Under the pieces are notes generated by a model. That model saw only the letters and a program-made list of their open reading frames with translations. It did no database searches and was not told the DNA's origin. Source: Stercorarius parasiticus (lineage: Eukaryota; Chordata; Aves; Charadriiformes; Stercorariidae). From it: a DNA stretch of 64,000 bases. Where the stretch lies: contig VWZL01002501.1 of the NCBI GenBank assembly GCA_013396915.1, positions 186,001-250,000 of the forward strand. Direction: 5' to 3'. This document shows positions 12,285 to 27,599 of this stretch, piece after piece (the first letter of the stretch is position 1; each line of letters starts with the position of its first letter). The position numbers and the translations under genes were made by a program.

Positions 12285-15200
12285 ATACTATGTGGTGTTT
12301 TGATGCTAAAGTGATACGCACCATTTAAAACACCCGAAAAAGACAAGAATTGGTTGGCACGTGTAATTAAAATATTGCCTTCACTCCCCAACAAATTTTA
12401 CTCCTGCAAAAGAAGATTTTGTTTCTCTTCTGATGTTCGGAGAGAATTGTGAGAACATCTGCAAGGACAAGGTCCCAGCCACCATAAACCAACGTTTCCT
12501 CAGTGTAGCTGAGGTGAACCTTTCTTTGACATAACCAAAATAGCTCAGGTAATGGAGTATCCACCTTTGAGCAAAGCACTTCCCTGAGTGTAAAAAAGGG
12601 TACGTATCTGAGCTCTTACTCCGGACAAAGCTGTAATTAGACCTGCCTTGGTAATAAGACTTCTTGCAAGGACACGTGGATTCACAAATCCTGAATGAGG
12701 ACAGAGTATGGGTTCTGTCCTGTGGATCAGAAAAACTATACAATGTTAGACATTTAAACACAGTGCCCTGATTCCCTGGCAGTGTAGGATGCGGACAGCA
12801 GGTTATGCTGAGCTGCTCTATCTGAGGACTGAAGCCTGCATTTCCTTATACTTGAAAATGTTCCTCACTCCTCTGCTGAAGCCACTTATATTAACTGCAC
12901 TTTTTATTACCCTGGTTTTCACATTTGCTAGCGTTATTGTATCTTAAAAAGAAATTAAAATATTGATTAAAATATTGTACCTTCTTTTAGCCAGCTTGAA
13001 TTTGATGCAAATTGTGGATTTCATAAAACTGCATCATTTTACACTAAAATAAATAACAAAATCGCAGAGGCTGTGAATACAATACATTGTATTTCACATA
13101 TTTTGGGGAGATTAGGCCAGTAATCTGTAAAGTGAAATGGACTCTTCATACCAGCAATATTTTCCAATGATCTCTAACCTCATTAGGCATTCTCAGTACA
13201 TCCAGAAGAGTAGTGTAAATAAAATACACTGTTTTCTGATGAGCTTTGATGAGCAGATGTTCGGGGGTTTTGTTGATTCATGTCTGGGATGTTTTTAAAA
13301 CTTTTCTGCTTGTGTTCCATTTCCTGTTGAGGGAATTGAGAATGACCCAGATGAAAAAGGGACAATTGTGACTGTGTCTGCCTGGATGCTGCCCAGGCCA
13401 GCAGCTGTGCGGTGGCCACCGCAACGCGCCTGACTTGCGGGAGGAGAAATTATGTAATTTGGCATTTAGGCTACTTGTGAATTCAGCTCTTGGTGCAGAC
13501 GAAATACTGCACCTCTATGCATTTCTTATTATCACTCCTGTCTGGTAGCCTGGAAGTGCATTTGAGGATACAAGATAATGCACTTGGTGAACCTCTCTTT
13601 TTGCTGCTTGGTGATACAAGCACGTGAGGTCCATACATATTTTTAGCAGCAATAAAGTAATTAAATCAAAACTTGTATTCTTTCCCTTTCTAAAGTGATT
13701 TACAATTTAAAAAAATCAATAACTGGGGTTTTTTTTCTCATATCTTCTGTTTCATTCAAACTGGTGTGTTGATGCTTTAAAGTATATTGACATATTTGTT
13801 CACCCTGGAAACAAAGCTACACTTTTTCCTCCATGGCAGCCACAGACACTGAGTAATTTTAAGTCATATTACATGCTTTTGAATTTTTTTCAAGCTAAAA
13901 ACCTTAATCTGTGACAATTATGAATGGCAGAGATAAAAATAGAAGGCAATGGGACGCCCCAGCTTCTCAAATAATGTGCAAGTGCTGAAAATCAATCATC
14001 AGGCTTACTGGAAAAGGAGTAGAAGAAGGTGTAGAAAAAAAGCCAATGCTAAGTGATCAAAGAGGAAAAGAAATGCAGAATCAAGCAAATAAATCTGTGC
14101 AAATATGTGAAAGCAGGAATGTAGAAGTAGATCCTGAGGTGATTCATGAGCTAATGCAGTTTAAGATAATTCAACCTCCCTGCAGTATTGGAAATATGAG
14201 CAACAAAATAGATAAACTGAGTTTTGGGAAGCCCTATCAAACAGAGTTTATGAAGTGACAGAAGATAAAGTTGCTGCAGTTCTATGCACAGCCCATGATG
14301 CAGACATGGGATTAGGAACCCATAACTGGATGTTCCGGCACAGAGGAGAAAGAAAGATCCTCTTCTCCCAAGAGGAAAAGATCAGTTTTAAAATGAGAAG
14401 GGTGCATCAAGTGGACCTGTTTTGGGGATACTCCACAGAATAACAGAAGTCCTGTGCAGAAAGCTCACTTTAAAGATGTTGCTTACTATCTTTATGTGTT
14501 CAAGACTTGTTTAATACTGTCTGTTTTTTGTAATGGGTACCTACATTTGCCATTTGTTACTTAGTTTTCTTACCTTGAACTCTCCACAGGTGAAAATCAG
14601 CTCCAACAGCTTTTATAAAATAAAAGTGTCTATACAGGACCTTCCAGAGTAACAACCGTCCCATCCTGATTGGGTTTTCCATTAGGAGAGAGAAGATCTA
14701 GGATACAAGTCCTTACTCCCAGAACAGTTTCTTTTTTTTTTTTTTTCCCAGTGATGTGTTAACATAAAATGCATATTTGTTCTGGGGACCTAGACTAGCA
14801 ACCACAGTTTCGCATTCACAGCTCTTCTCTTTGATGACACTTTCATCACTTATTATGCCCAGATATTCAAAATTACATTAAATGTTATTTTTGCCATTTG
14901 CAGTCCAAGTCGAACTGGAACAAAATACGTGTCCCTTGCCCACAGGAAAACTTCCTGCAGCATCCAGGTGTACATTAATATTAAAACGCAGCAAGGTAGT
15001 AGTACAAAAGAGGGATTTTGAGTCCTTAGGATTGAAGGACCCTTTGGTAACTCTCTTTCCAATTGCAAAATGTTAAATACCTCAAACATTCACTGCAATT
15101 TTTGGTAACAGAAGCAGCTGTTAATGCTATTATCTGCAAATAGTAGTGCAGGAAATTCCCTATACAGAAGCAGAAATAGCATCTGTAGTACTGTGATAAG

Positions 15201-18200
15201 TAGTCAATCATTTTAAAAGGATCTCTACACTTCCACCTCTCCTTTTGGAATCGACCAAAGACAAATTATTTGTATAAACATGTATGCAAATAGGATTCAG
15301 CTGTAATTAATAAGGAAAATGCCTAAATTATATTCCATTTACAGGCAAAATGCATCTCAAAATACTGAATATCTTAATACATTGGAATATGATTCTTCAC
15401 AGAAGCAGAAAACATAGGCCTAAAATCGTAAGATTGCATAGATGATACAATGAGAGTTCAATCAGCTGAATTAAGAATGTGCAACTCCAGAAATGCCCTT
15501 GAATACAAACACAGATTTACTTCACGACATCCTCTAATGCTGAATTACCTTTATTTCCTGCTGCAACTTCAGAGAAGTATTTTATATGACATAAGGGATA
15601 AATCTGTGTCACAAAATACACTAAGTGACCACGAAGAATGAAATTAGTTTAATACACTTTGATTATTTTTTAAACAATTAGAGCATAAACAATAGGATAG
15701 TAGGTTTTGATATTTGTAAGTCTATATTTTGTTTATTTATTTTGATTTTTAAAAAGCCTGCTTTATACTGTATTAAAACTTGGAACACTCATCCACACAT
15801 ATATAATGCTCTCAAAAGACAAGCTAATTTTTCTAACTAAAAATGCATTTAGAAACAAATTGGCACAAGTATTTGTTTTACATTCAGTATTAAATTGGCA
15901 CTATGTCCAGTCTCTGGCAGCATCGACTATACTCCCCTTTGTTTGCTACCACTGCGTGCTCCAGCACTGAAGCCAACACCTGTGGCCATATAAAAGGCTA
16001 TGTACAGCAGCTGCGGGACTCAGATGTCCACACTGAAATAAATTTCTAAAGCATAAGCATTTGGATGTGTGGCTGGCTTCCTCGTCTGAGTCTTTTCAAG
16101 GCCTTCTTTGGAGGTCCACACTGCTGGATGTTGCATCGATCAACTGTCTGCAGTGTTATTACTGACCAATGTGTAGTGGTAACATAGGACAGCCTCATAC
16201 TTAGGAAAGATGCTCTTGGTTATGCTGATGTAAGGCTGCCACAGTCCCTTTCCTGAAGACAGTTTTTTGCAGGTTTTGTCAATTGTGATACCACTGATAC
16301 AGATATATATAAGGAAGGGCAGAGTCTATCCTAAAGATTAATATCAAAGCTAAATATCTGTAAACCACAACACTAATTGATGCTTAAAACGTTTTTTCTC
16401 TGGAAGTATTTTATTTAATCCATGAAAAAGATTAATATAAGTCCCATTAGTACGTATATAAATCACCTGCTCTTATTTGGGATCAAATAAACATAAAATC
16501 AATTTTTACAGCATACAGTTCCTAACATACAGGATGCAGACCTTTTATTATGCCTTATTTGTATGTGGCAAGTAACTAAAATTGCTACTCAGAGGAATAT
16601 GTCTTCCCATACACAGGTACAGCACACACAGGTACTCAGAAACATGCTCAGAGTTGCTACTCATAAGAGCAACTGAACTTAACTTCGCTATGCAGACAAT
16701 CTAGAGTAAAAATGCCAATACAGGAGGTTTTTTTTCAGAAAAAAATGCTGTATTATAAAGTCGCTTCCTTTCTTAACTGCAATACAACTCCCTTGTGTGG
16801 AAAAAGCTCTTAAATAAATGGAAACAGGTGCTCAGAATTACAGACTGCACTGTCTTGCTCTCAAGTAAATACAGAACTTGTGTAACGAACAGCTAAAAAT
16901 GACATGTTTCCATTTAAAGGAATGTGTTACATATGCAGGTAACAACAAATTAACTCTTTGTGCCAGGTTCTGTAAATGCAATTGCTCTGATATTCTTAGA
17001 ACAAGCCATTGGAAGCAGCAATGTTATTTACATCAGGATATTGGAATATAAAAGCATATAGAAGCTACAGGCATACTTTTGAGTTACACATGTACAAACC
17101 TGTGATAAACACAACTAAGAAAAGAACTTAGCTCTAAGGATTCTGCAACACTGTCACAAACAAATCATTAAAAACAGAAAAGCTGATTCACTGGCATGGC
17201 AACCTGAAAACCAATATTTAAAATTATCACGAGTCTCTTGTCTTCTGTATGGCATCCACTAACCCCGAATAAAGGAAATCAAATTCTTCGCATCAGGAAT
17301 ATAATGAGGAGCAGCTTATTTAATGTTTTCTGATTTATATATTTGTATGTCATTTGTATATTAGGCTGTGCTGCATATTCTGCGTGTTCAGCTAGACAAC
17401 CAAAACGCCCACAAAAATTCTGATGCAGCTTCGTTTGATCCACATCTTACATGGAGTAGCAAAGTCAAGGGACTCATCTGCACAGCTGATGATCAGCCTT
17501 TGATTTCCATACCTGTATTTTCCATTAATTTCAACCTTGATCTAATGTTCAATCACTTCAATCAACAGAAGGAATACTTTTATTTAATGAAGCAATCTGA
17601 AAGCTCTTGGAAGATTTTACTATGTAGTGAATTCTGAGCTTATTACATGATGACCATGCTGGTCTACCATAATTGCTTCTCGTTGGTGATAAGACAAGGG
17701 AAAGATGGAAAATCATAGTATCATTACTGATGCCAGTGTTAAGATTCAGCTCCATCTTATTTTCATGTGTGCGTTTACTACCTATACTTTCAAGCTGTTA
17801 TCACCTGCTGAGAAGATGAGGACAAGCCAGCATGTTGCTGGTGTAATTAATAATGAGCTAACACTGCCAAAACAAAATTTGCTGCAAACCAATTATCAAT
17901 GGAAAAGCACATTGGTCTATTCAATTAAAAACATGGAATTTACTGTTACTGAGTATAGACAGCAGCAGATCAGAGGAAGGAGGGTGACAAACAGGTTTCT
18001 ACACTCACTGGTTTCGTAAAGGAACTTTTTCTCTATGTTTTGTGTTATCAGTTCAGATTGGCCTGCATGAAATTACGTGACCTTGGTAAACAACAAACAC
18101 AGTGGTACTTGGGTCCCAATGTGTATGACATGATCCACTGCCCATGTAGAGTGTTTGCCGAAGACAAAGAGCTTTTTTATCAAATCCAGTGAGTATTCTT

Positions 18201-19539
18201 TTCTGTTCACCTACAGAATAAGTGCCATCCTATTCCTAGGATGTATTTGGGCTACTGAAACTCCACACCAGTTTGACTTGATGGAACTACTCTGAAATAG
18301 GTAACAACTGACATGGTGAAAACACTGATGATTTCAATCTCAGCAATTATAAAGATACAAAATACAGAAAAGTTCAAACCTACAGACCAGATGTCAGATT
18401 CGCCTAACAAACACTACAAGACCAGGTGTTGGATGCTGCTTATTTTCTGGAATACATCATATTAATATTTCTGCAATGTCACGACAGCACTGATCTTGGT
18501 ATCACGGAAGTTTGGTACATAACTGCATGATGCAGGTAAGAACCTTTCATTTTTAGTGGACACAGTCAAGAACAACTGTTTCTGTTTTATTCTTGGTCAT
18601 TTTGCCAAAGGTCAGTAGGACAAAAAATGCTTATGCTGGAAATCCTTCCAAATTCTTCCTGGTGATCATAATGAAAAAAGGGCCCAAGACCAAGTGGATC
18701 ACTGCAATTGAACAAAGTCAGATTCCCAAAATGACCTTCTCTACAATCTACCACATAACTGTTGTTTCTCAGGCTTACCTGAAACCCCTCTGACTTTCTA
18801 TCAGTTTCAGGTAAGAGCGATGTAGGTCTAGGCTTAACAGTGTTATGCAGAAAAAAAATTAATAACTAAAAAGCACTTGGTGGCAAACCCATTTTTTTTG
18901 GTCAGTACTGTGTTACAAGTTCATCTTCAATTTGCTGTTTATTAGCAACACTTGGTCTTTTTAACTTCACAAGAGCCTCGACTCAGTATTTTAATGAAGA
19001 TAAATATGTAGGCTACATTTCTATATTACCACTGGCTTTAGTATGTCTAGCTCTTTCAATTGAGCTAACTATTGAAATAACTTTCCAACTTGCTATTATA
19101 TTATTACTCTTTTCATTATTAAGACATTCACAAACGTGTTCAGAAGTGCAGTAAAAATATCAAGTAAAGCTTGATGTAGGGCCCATTCTTGCAGTTCCTA
19201 AATGCCCAACTAACGATAACTTAACTTACTGAGTACCATATTATAATTATAGTCCTTCAATCTGATTTTACAGTGTTTTTTGTCTAAGTCACTTTAGAAT
19301 GGTTTTGATCTGATTTTTGAATAATAGAACATACTAAATGTTTTACAAAGGCTATATATATAATTGAATAGCAACAATATATTATTGAAAGTTGCTCCAT
19401 AGTAGAAAACTACCTTTTCAGTGTCCCAAGTACTGTGAAGAAGCCATTCCCAGTTTCCTAGAGAAATCATGAAAATTACATAAATATAAATCCTGAGGGG
19501 ACATAAGAGATCATCCGAGGCAGGATGTAGCAAAGCAGA
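12285..19539. other. Anonymous intronic sequence
   Basis: A+T-rich DNA with homopolymer runs (T near 14730) and short near-repeats (ACACAGGTAC twice at about 16613-16635). No exon, RNA gene or clear repeat family is recognised. All frames are below 130 codons and lack family features. Confidence 0.55.
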
Positions 19540-19745
19540 TCACCACTGCAGGTATTTTCTAACCTCTTCTTTAAAATCTCTAGTGGTAAGAATCCCCACA
19601 ATCTCCTCATCTTATTCTAACCTTATTGAAACATTTTTCCTAGTAACACCTATTTTACCTTCCTGCAAAATAATTCTAATTCTTGCCTTGATCTCAGTGG
19701 GTACATAGAAGAATTGGTCTTTGCTTCTTAACAGACCTAGAATAA
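19540..19745 (-). mobile_element. Old, diverged CR1 3' fragment (minus orientation)
   Basis: On the plus strand the order TTTTCTAACCTCTTCTTTAA, then CATTTTTCCTAGTAACACCT, then CTTGATCTCAGTGGGTACAT and AGAAGAATTGG follows the reverse complement of older CR1 3' regions. The alignment from memory is patchy and the tail is not preserved, so the subfamily and ends are uncertain. Divergence is much higher than in the 10540-12284 copy. Confidence 0.55.
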
Positions 19746-21554
19746 AAAAATCTCAATTCCTGAATCTTTTTCTCACAGGTCATCATTTTTTTTTTTAATA
19801 TTCTTGCTTTTCTCTGGACCCTGGAAACTTACATATGTGATACCTGTATGTGGTGGTCAGTCATCACAGTGCCATTCCAGCAACAGATGCCTAATCCTTG
19901 TGCCATGCCCATACCAAAGGCCCTTGATAATAGCTGTGAACAGTACACAGTGCTTTCAAAGGGCAAGGAAAAAGTGGTGGGACACAGTGCTGCCACCATC
20001 ATGTCCCCTATGTGTCCCAGCCACTCGATCTCATTCCACTTACTCAGCTTACTGGAAATTTTTGATCTTTTCTTTTGCAATAGAAATCCCAACATGTGAC
20101 ACAGCAGTGTAGCCAGCTGGGAGAGAACAATATTCAGCTTTCATTTCTCATATGCAACATTATTTTTCCTACATTTCAAAATAACATTTACTTTATCGGA
20201 AACCGTATGGCTTTCTGGATTTTTATTATTCTTACAGCTCACTACAACTCCCAAAGCATTTCCCATGGTACTAGTGCTGAGACAGTTACTCTGCACTTTG
20301 TGTTTGTACCTTTGATTCTTCCCGACTAAGTTTACCCTTTGTTCTACCTTTATCACATTTCACTTCTTGATCTATCTATTTAGCAAGATCACTTTGAACT
20401 CTGAACCTCTCTTGTATCACTCTTACCTTAGTGGGGCTGGGTACCCACGAAAGCCGTTCTCTGTGCTCTCATGCAAATTCATACTGGATGTTCACTAGAC
20501 CAGACCAAAGACAAATCCCTTGCACTTCACCTGAGACGTCCTCCTACTGTTAAAATGTGTCATTAATAACAATCTTGGGGCTACGGTTTCTAATTTTCAA
20601 GACACCATGCTATAGTTGAATCTCTATTTTCTGTTTTTTCTGGAAGAATATCAGGCATGAAGCAATGTCATTGGAGTTACTAAGCACGGACACACCAAAC
20701 CTACTGCTTACTTCTGGGCCAGCTACTCTGCCAAAGGAGAAAACTAAATTAGCCTGATGAACTGATTGTAAATAATCTCTCAAAATAAGAGGGAGGGCTA
20801 TAAATTCCCTGTAGCTTTCTTTGCCTTCTCCAAACATCTGGAATTCACCTATCCTCCACAAGTCCTCAAAGACAAAAGCTTGGAGATAACTACTCTAATT
20901 ACTGTAGGATTAATTCAAACAGGCCATCAGGACTTGTGTAACCCTTCTGCCAGGTTTAGATTGTCATAAAACAGAACAGTTTTAACTATAAAGGGTTTGC
21001 TATAAAAACACTATCCAGAAATGTGGGAAAATTAAGTTTATCTTGTGCACAGCAAGCTGATTTTCCTCACCTGCAACCATGACTGAGTCGGTTTAATGAA
21101 CAATATGTAATTACAAAGAGCAAAGGGAAAAAAAAGCATCAACAAGGTACATAAACAGGCTCACACACAATGCCTAATTTCTAGACAACTATAACTATTT
21201 TACAGTCCTTGCCTCTGGTGAGCCAACTGCTATGCCAGCTGGTAGATCTACCCCTCCTGCTACCGCTCTTTAGTCACAGTCAGGGAACTGAAAACTCTTT
21301 CTGGGAAACACGGTTGAATTCAAATGGCTGCTGAACTTTTGTGAAGGCCATTTCCAGCTTGCTGGCTGCCATTCTCCCTGGCACCCCATTGCTGCTCTGC
21401 AGCCCCTCTACCACTCTCCACCTGGGACCCCTTAGCACTGGGTAATCCCTGCAGTTTTACTAACAACTTTGGTCGTTGCAGCTCTCAGTAAGGCTGCACA
21501 CAATGTGTAAAACTAATAACTTCTTGTATGCTCAATTATTGTACCTCCTAATTC
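19746..21554. other. Anonymous intronic sequence
   Basis: No gene recognised. Frames at 19804-20112 overlap on both strands and have no family features. A vague resemblance of 20340-20600 to old LINE 3' sequence is too weak to annotate. Confidence 0.5.
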
Positions 21555-21778
21555 TATATCGCGTATTAGGAAAAGTTTCCTCACCAAAAGGGTTGTCAAG
21601 CATTGGAACAGGCTGCCTAGGGAAATGGTTGAGTCACCATCCCTGGAGGTATTTGAAAGAAATGTAGAAATGGTGCTTAGGGACATGGTTTAGTGGTGGA
21701 GTTGGCAGTGTTTGGTTAACAGTCGGACTCGATGATCTTAAGGGCCTTTTCCAACCTGAATGATTCTATGATTCTGTT
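21555..21778 (+). mobile_element. CR1 3'-end fragment
   Basis: The order GTCAAGCATTGGAACAGGCT, CACCATCCCTGGAGGTATTT, GGTGCTTAGGGACATGGTTT and CTCGATGATCTTAAGGGCC, then ATGATTCTATGATTCTG, is the terminal 3' region of a CR1 subfamily different from the one at 10540-12284. It is 5'-truncated at about 220 bp, as is usual for LINE insertions. Confidence 0.9.
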
Positions 21779-24160
21779 CTTAAGCAGCTAGCTTCTTACA
21801 CCTCACACAAACTTCTCCAGCCTTCTGCAGTTTCAGGGTCCAACTTTTGCTTTCTGCTGCTAGAAAATACTGTCATGAACTAGCAAAATCATGCCGTAGG
21901 CGTACCTGCAGTAAGTCAAAAATCCCATGGATTTGCAGATGCACAGCTCCACTTGACTGTACACCTCTTTTTAAAAGAAATACTTCTCCATCACAATAAA
22001 ACAACATATATAAGTTAAATGTTCTTCTAGTCTACTCATTTGATTCTTTCACTTAAGTCCCTTTACAGGTGACATCAAATATTAACTGAGTATTTCACCC
22101 CTGCTGAACTTCCCTTTCCTCTGGATATGTCAAAGAGGCATGGTTTTCATTTCAGCCCTTTCCTACTATGCTTTGCATAACTCAGGTAGGTGTTCTTCAG
22201 CTTGCTTTTTCCCTGTCACGTCAGTGTTCCTGGCACTTTGCTGTTAATATTAATTGTATTAAGAACTGGGTCATAATTAAACCTTTTTATGGAAGGAGGG
22301 TAAGAGAAAGAAGAATGTATTGAAAGAAAAGGACCCTCGAGGCTTTAGCCTTCTGTGTCACTCTTCACTTGCTCACTTCACCTGTTAAATAATGAGCCGA
22401 ATTTTCCTTCATCTTTCTTCTAGGTCTGATGTCTTTTGCGAAACCTGTTCTCCTTCCCTGTAATGTCCCCTTCTAGATCCAATTCATTTTATATCTTTGC
22501 TATTCTTCCTAGTATCTTCATCCCATCACAGCACAGTGATTTTCCAGACTGTGAGTTTGGCAGAACATCAGGAAGGAAGATTTAACATAATAGCTGAAGC
22601 CACCACATCGTCAGAGTGCGTGAGCTCCAAGACTACTCCATGGTATAAACCCAAGAGCGGTATGTGGGAATGACTTAGAGAGATGCGACAAGAGGACAAG
22701 AGTGCATTCCTCATCTGAACTGAAATACTAACAGAGATGCCCCCAGCAGCAAAGAGACTGGGGTTCTGCAGGGAGCTGAGGGGCTGTCAAAGAGATGAAT
22801 GGAGTGATACAGCAGAGAAACCTACCTTAATACTAGGATTTAATTGTTCACCCCCTAAGAGTGATCAGCAACTGAGCCACGTGCAACAGAACCAAGAAGC
22901 AAGCAGGATGGAGAGGCTGGGAAAGCAGGTCTGAAAACAACATGCATTGGCCCACCACAGCACGTCACCACCGCTGCTGAAGGTTTGCGTAAGTTTATAC
23001 TGTCATATCGCTTTCTGCCAATGACTTCTGCCTTTTACAATACTGACAGCTGCTAAATGCTGCCTTCTTCACAAACAACTACCGTGTCTGGCTGGAATTT
23101 ATGCTTATTGCTTACCTTCCCCCATAAGAGTTTATTTATAGCTTCCTCGTTAAGCTGTAAAGATCAACTTGCAGGCTCAATATCAAAACTAAAAGGCTAA
23201 CGGGGTTCCCCTTCCTTCAGTTTGTTTGGATGAGGCTTCTCAGAGAGACAGAGAAACATCTGGCATATAAAGGAAGAATGTCTGGCAAAAATCTGGACAA
23301 GGTTAAGTTCTGGCCTCACTGCCAGATGCTCAACATCAATGATTTTTTTTTTCTTTTTCTGCTTACACTGGTAGTAAGAGATGATACTTACTTTTTCCTT
23401 ATCGTATCTCAGCTCCACATTAAAAATTTATATTCTACAATGTTAGTGAAAATTATTCAGCAATGATGATATTTAGAGTCATTTTAATACCTAAAGATAC
23501 ATTGAATCTTATTTTCTCCTGCATTTAACTGAGTCACAAGACCTATTCAGAATTTGAGAGACTATCCAGTATAGCACAGCCTGCATCCAAGCTAGCAAAT
23601 GTCATCTCTTTACCAAAGACACACTGATGAGTTCAGAGTTGCTCAGTTCAGTGCCATAAGAATCATTCATTAACCACACTGTTACAGATGATGTTCTGAA
23701 ACTGTCCTTGGTGTGATATCGCATGCTAAAAAATGATGTCTCAATCTAATTAAGCCTGTGAATTTAGATGAGAAAGGTGACTGCAGGTTGTGCACTTCTT
23801 CTCTTAACAATTTGTTGAACTTGTAGGATCACATCCTACACGTGTGCTTGTTTTCTTGTTACCCATAACCATGTGGCATAGAAATACTTTTAAATATACT
23901 AATATTTTCTCTTTCCAGTTATTGAATACAGTCTATAATGCTTCCCAAAACCTCCTTTGTAGGTCCAGCAAACATTAAAGAACTCTTTTAAAAAAAAAAC
24001 AACAAACAGGTATGGAACAATACAAACCCTTTCATTTTGTTCCATTACTCATTTTGATTTAAATTCAGGTATTTAGGCAGTATATCAAGCTAAAAACTCA
24101 CTAAAATTTAGTGCTTGTATATATGAGAAAATTGACTTCTATAACCATAATCAAATAATT
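21779..24160. other. Anonymous intronic sequence
   Basis: No coding or repeat family is recognised. Pyrimidine-rich stretches occur around 22380-22550. Short homopolymers (T near 23343, A near 23991) are present. Confidence 0.5.
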
Positions 24161-24276
24161 AAACTGATTTAGTTAGGTCAGTATAATTCCCTATTTCTAC
24201 TGCAGAGTAATTATACTGGAATAAAGCCACTTTTAATTCCGGAATAGACTGTCCACATGGGGAGCTATATTGAAAC

Positions 24277-24308
24277 AGCTGTAGTAAAATAATTATTTTA
24301 CTACAGCT
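24277..24308. repeat. Perfect 32-bp palindrome
   Basis: The left arm AGCTGTAGTAAAATAA (24277-24292) is followed directly by its exact reverse complement TTATTTTACTACAGCT (24293-24308), with no spacer. The preceding 120 bases (24160-24276) contain AATTATACTGGAATAA and AATTCCGGAATAGACTGTCC, which recall small non-autonomous DNA transposons. The palindrome could be the core of such an element, but no outer terminal repeats or target duplication are visible. Confidence 0.8.
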
Positions 24309-25094
24309 ATGCCGTTTGCTTCCCCCCTGAAAGCAAGCCATCAACGTACAAATCTTGCCTCTTTCACAGAAGCTCAGCCATGTTGGCTCAATCCTATTTC
24401 ATAAAAAAAGGCAAAGGGCTTTGCCAGCAGAATAAACACAGGATGTGGAGAACAGGAGATTTTACTTCTCAATTCAGCACTGAGTGATGAGGTGCAGTGA
24501 TGCACTTGCAGTTTTTTACCACTTAAAAGGTTCTGGGCTGTTCTGGGATGTGGAATGGAGAATGTGGATAGAAAGTGTAGCCTTTTGTGTAATGCGCTAT
24601 ATATTTTATAAAAGTGTAGTCCATCACATAGATAACTCCAGACGAAAGGAGTAGAAGATAGGCTACTGCAGCACTCTCTCCCTCTGCTGCCCAGTGGATA
24701 CCTCTCTCCTGGCAGATATGGGCTCTTACCTCCACTTCTCTGCCGCAGCCTGAAGGCCTCACACTGAGTGACCCTCTCTCTGCCTTGACCTTCCAAAGCA
24801 TGGAAGCCCCAAGGGACTCACTCTCATCTCAGCTTACACCAGTGCAGGTGCAGAGAAGTGGCTGGTCCTCTCCACTTCTTTGTACTGCTGTCACTTATGA
24901 AGTGAGTTGAAGAGTGAACAAAGCTGTAAAATTCTGCTTATTGAAGTCTTTGTTTCACTAACATTAGTTAAAATGTTTTAGTATTCCAGACTTACAGCAC
25001 AGGCTTTGGCTGGCCAATTACATACTATGTGCATCCAATATCCAATATTTGCAGATGAAGGAGTTCTTCCTTCAGCCACACAGCGACTCAGTCA

Positions 25095-27266
<2,172 letters not shown>

Positions 27267-27524
27267 TTATTCATTTTCCATTATGTCACATCTATTACTG
27301 TACTCCTCAAAACTATCTACTTCCACAGTTACACTCTTAGTCTGCTCTGAACTTCTTCTGATGTCTATATCTGCCTCACCAGCAAATTCCATCAGGATAC
27401 TGTCACTTTTTGTCTCTGTGTCTACTGTAAAATCAGTCTCTTGGTATCCTCCTCCTGCAGCTATGTTTCTCCATCCTGGTACCTCCTTTTCTACCAGCAT
27501 TTGTTGCCATCTTCCCCTTTTCAT
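27267..27524 (-). CDS. Unidentified 85-codon acidic ORF, possibly repeat-derived
   Basis: The frame starts at ATG (27524-27522) with an in-frame TGA two codons upstream and ends in TAA. The product has 19 Asp or Glu residues in 85, a basic start (MKRGRW) and blocks such as EKEVPGWRNIAAGGGYQETD and EFAGEADIDIRRSSEQ. The codon use looks more protein-like than the neighbouring chance frames. I recognise no family. It lies in the same orientation as, and just 3' of, an old non-LTR reverse-transcriptase remnant, so it may be part of that or another dead element. No splice sites, promoter or poly(A) signal support it as a host gene. Confidence 0.25.
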   Translation of the reverse strand: MKRGRWQQMLVEKEVPGWRNIAAGGGYQETDFTVDTETKSDSILMEFAGEADIDIRRSSEQTKSVTVEVDSFEEYSNRCDIMENE

Positions 27525-27599
27525 AAATCACTTCTCAAAGGAGGATGTCTATTTTACTTCATTCCGTTAGCAATTGGAAGATCTGGATGAATCCCATGC

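Noticed and set aside
24374..24796. 140-codon minus-strand frame close to the GRIA4 exon
   Set aside because: It does not resemble the next GRIA4 exon, which should start right after the split Gly codon and contain a conserved Asp-Cys-Glu motif. There is no acceptor in the right phase.
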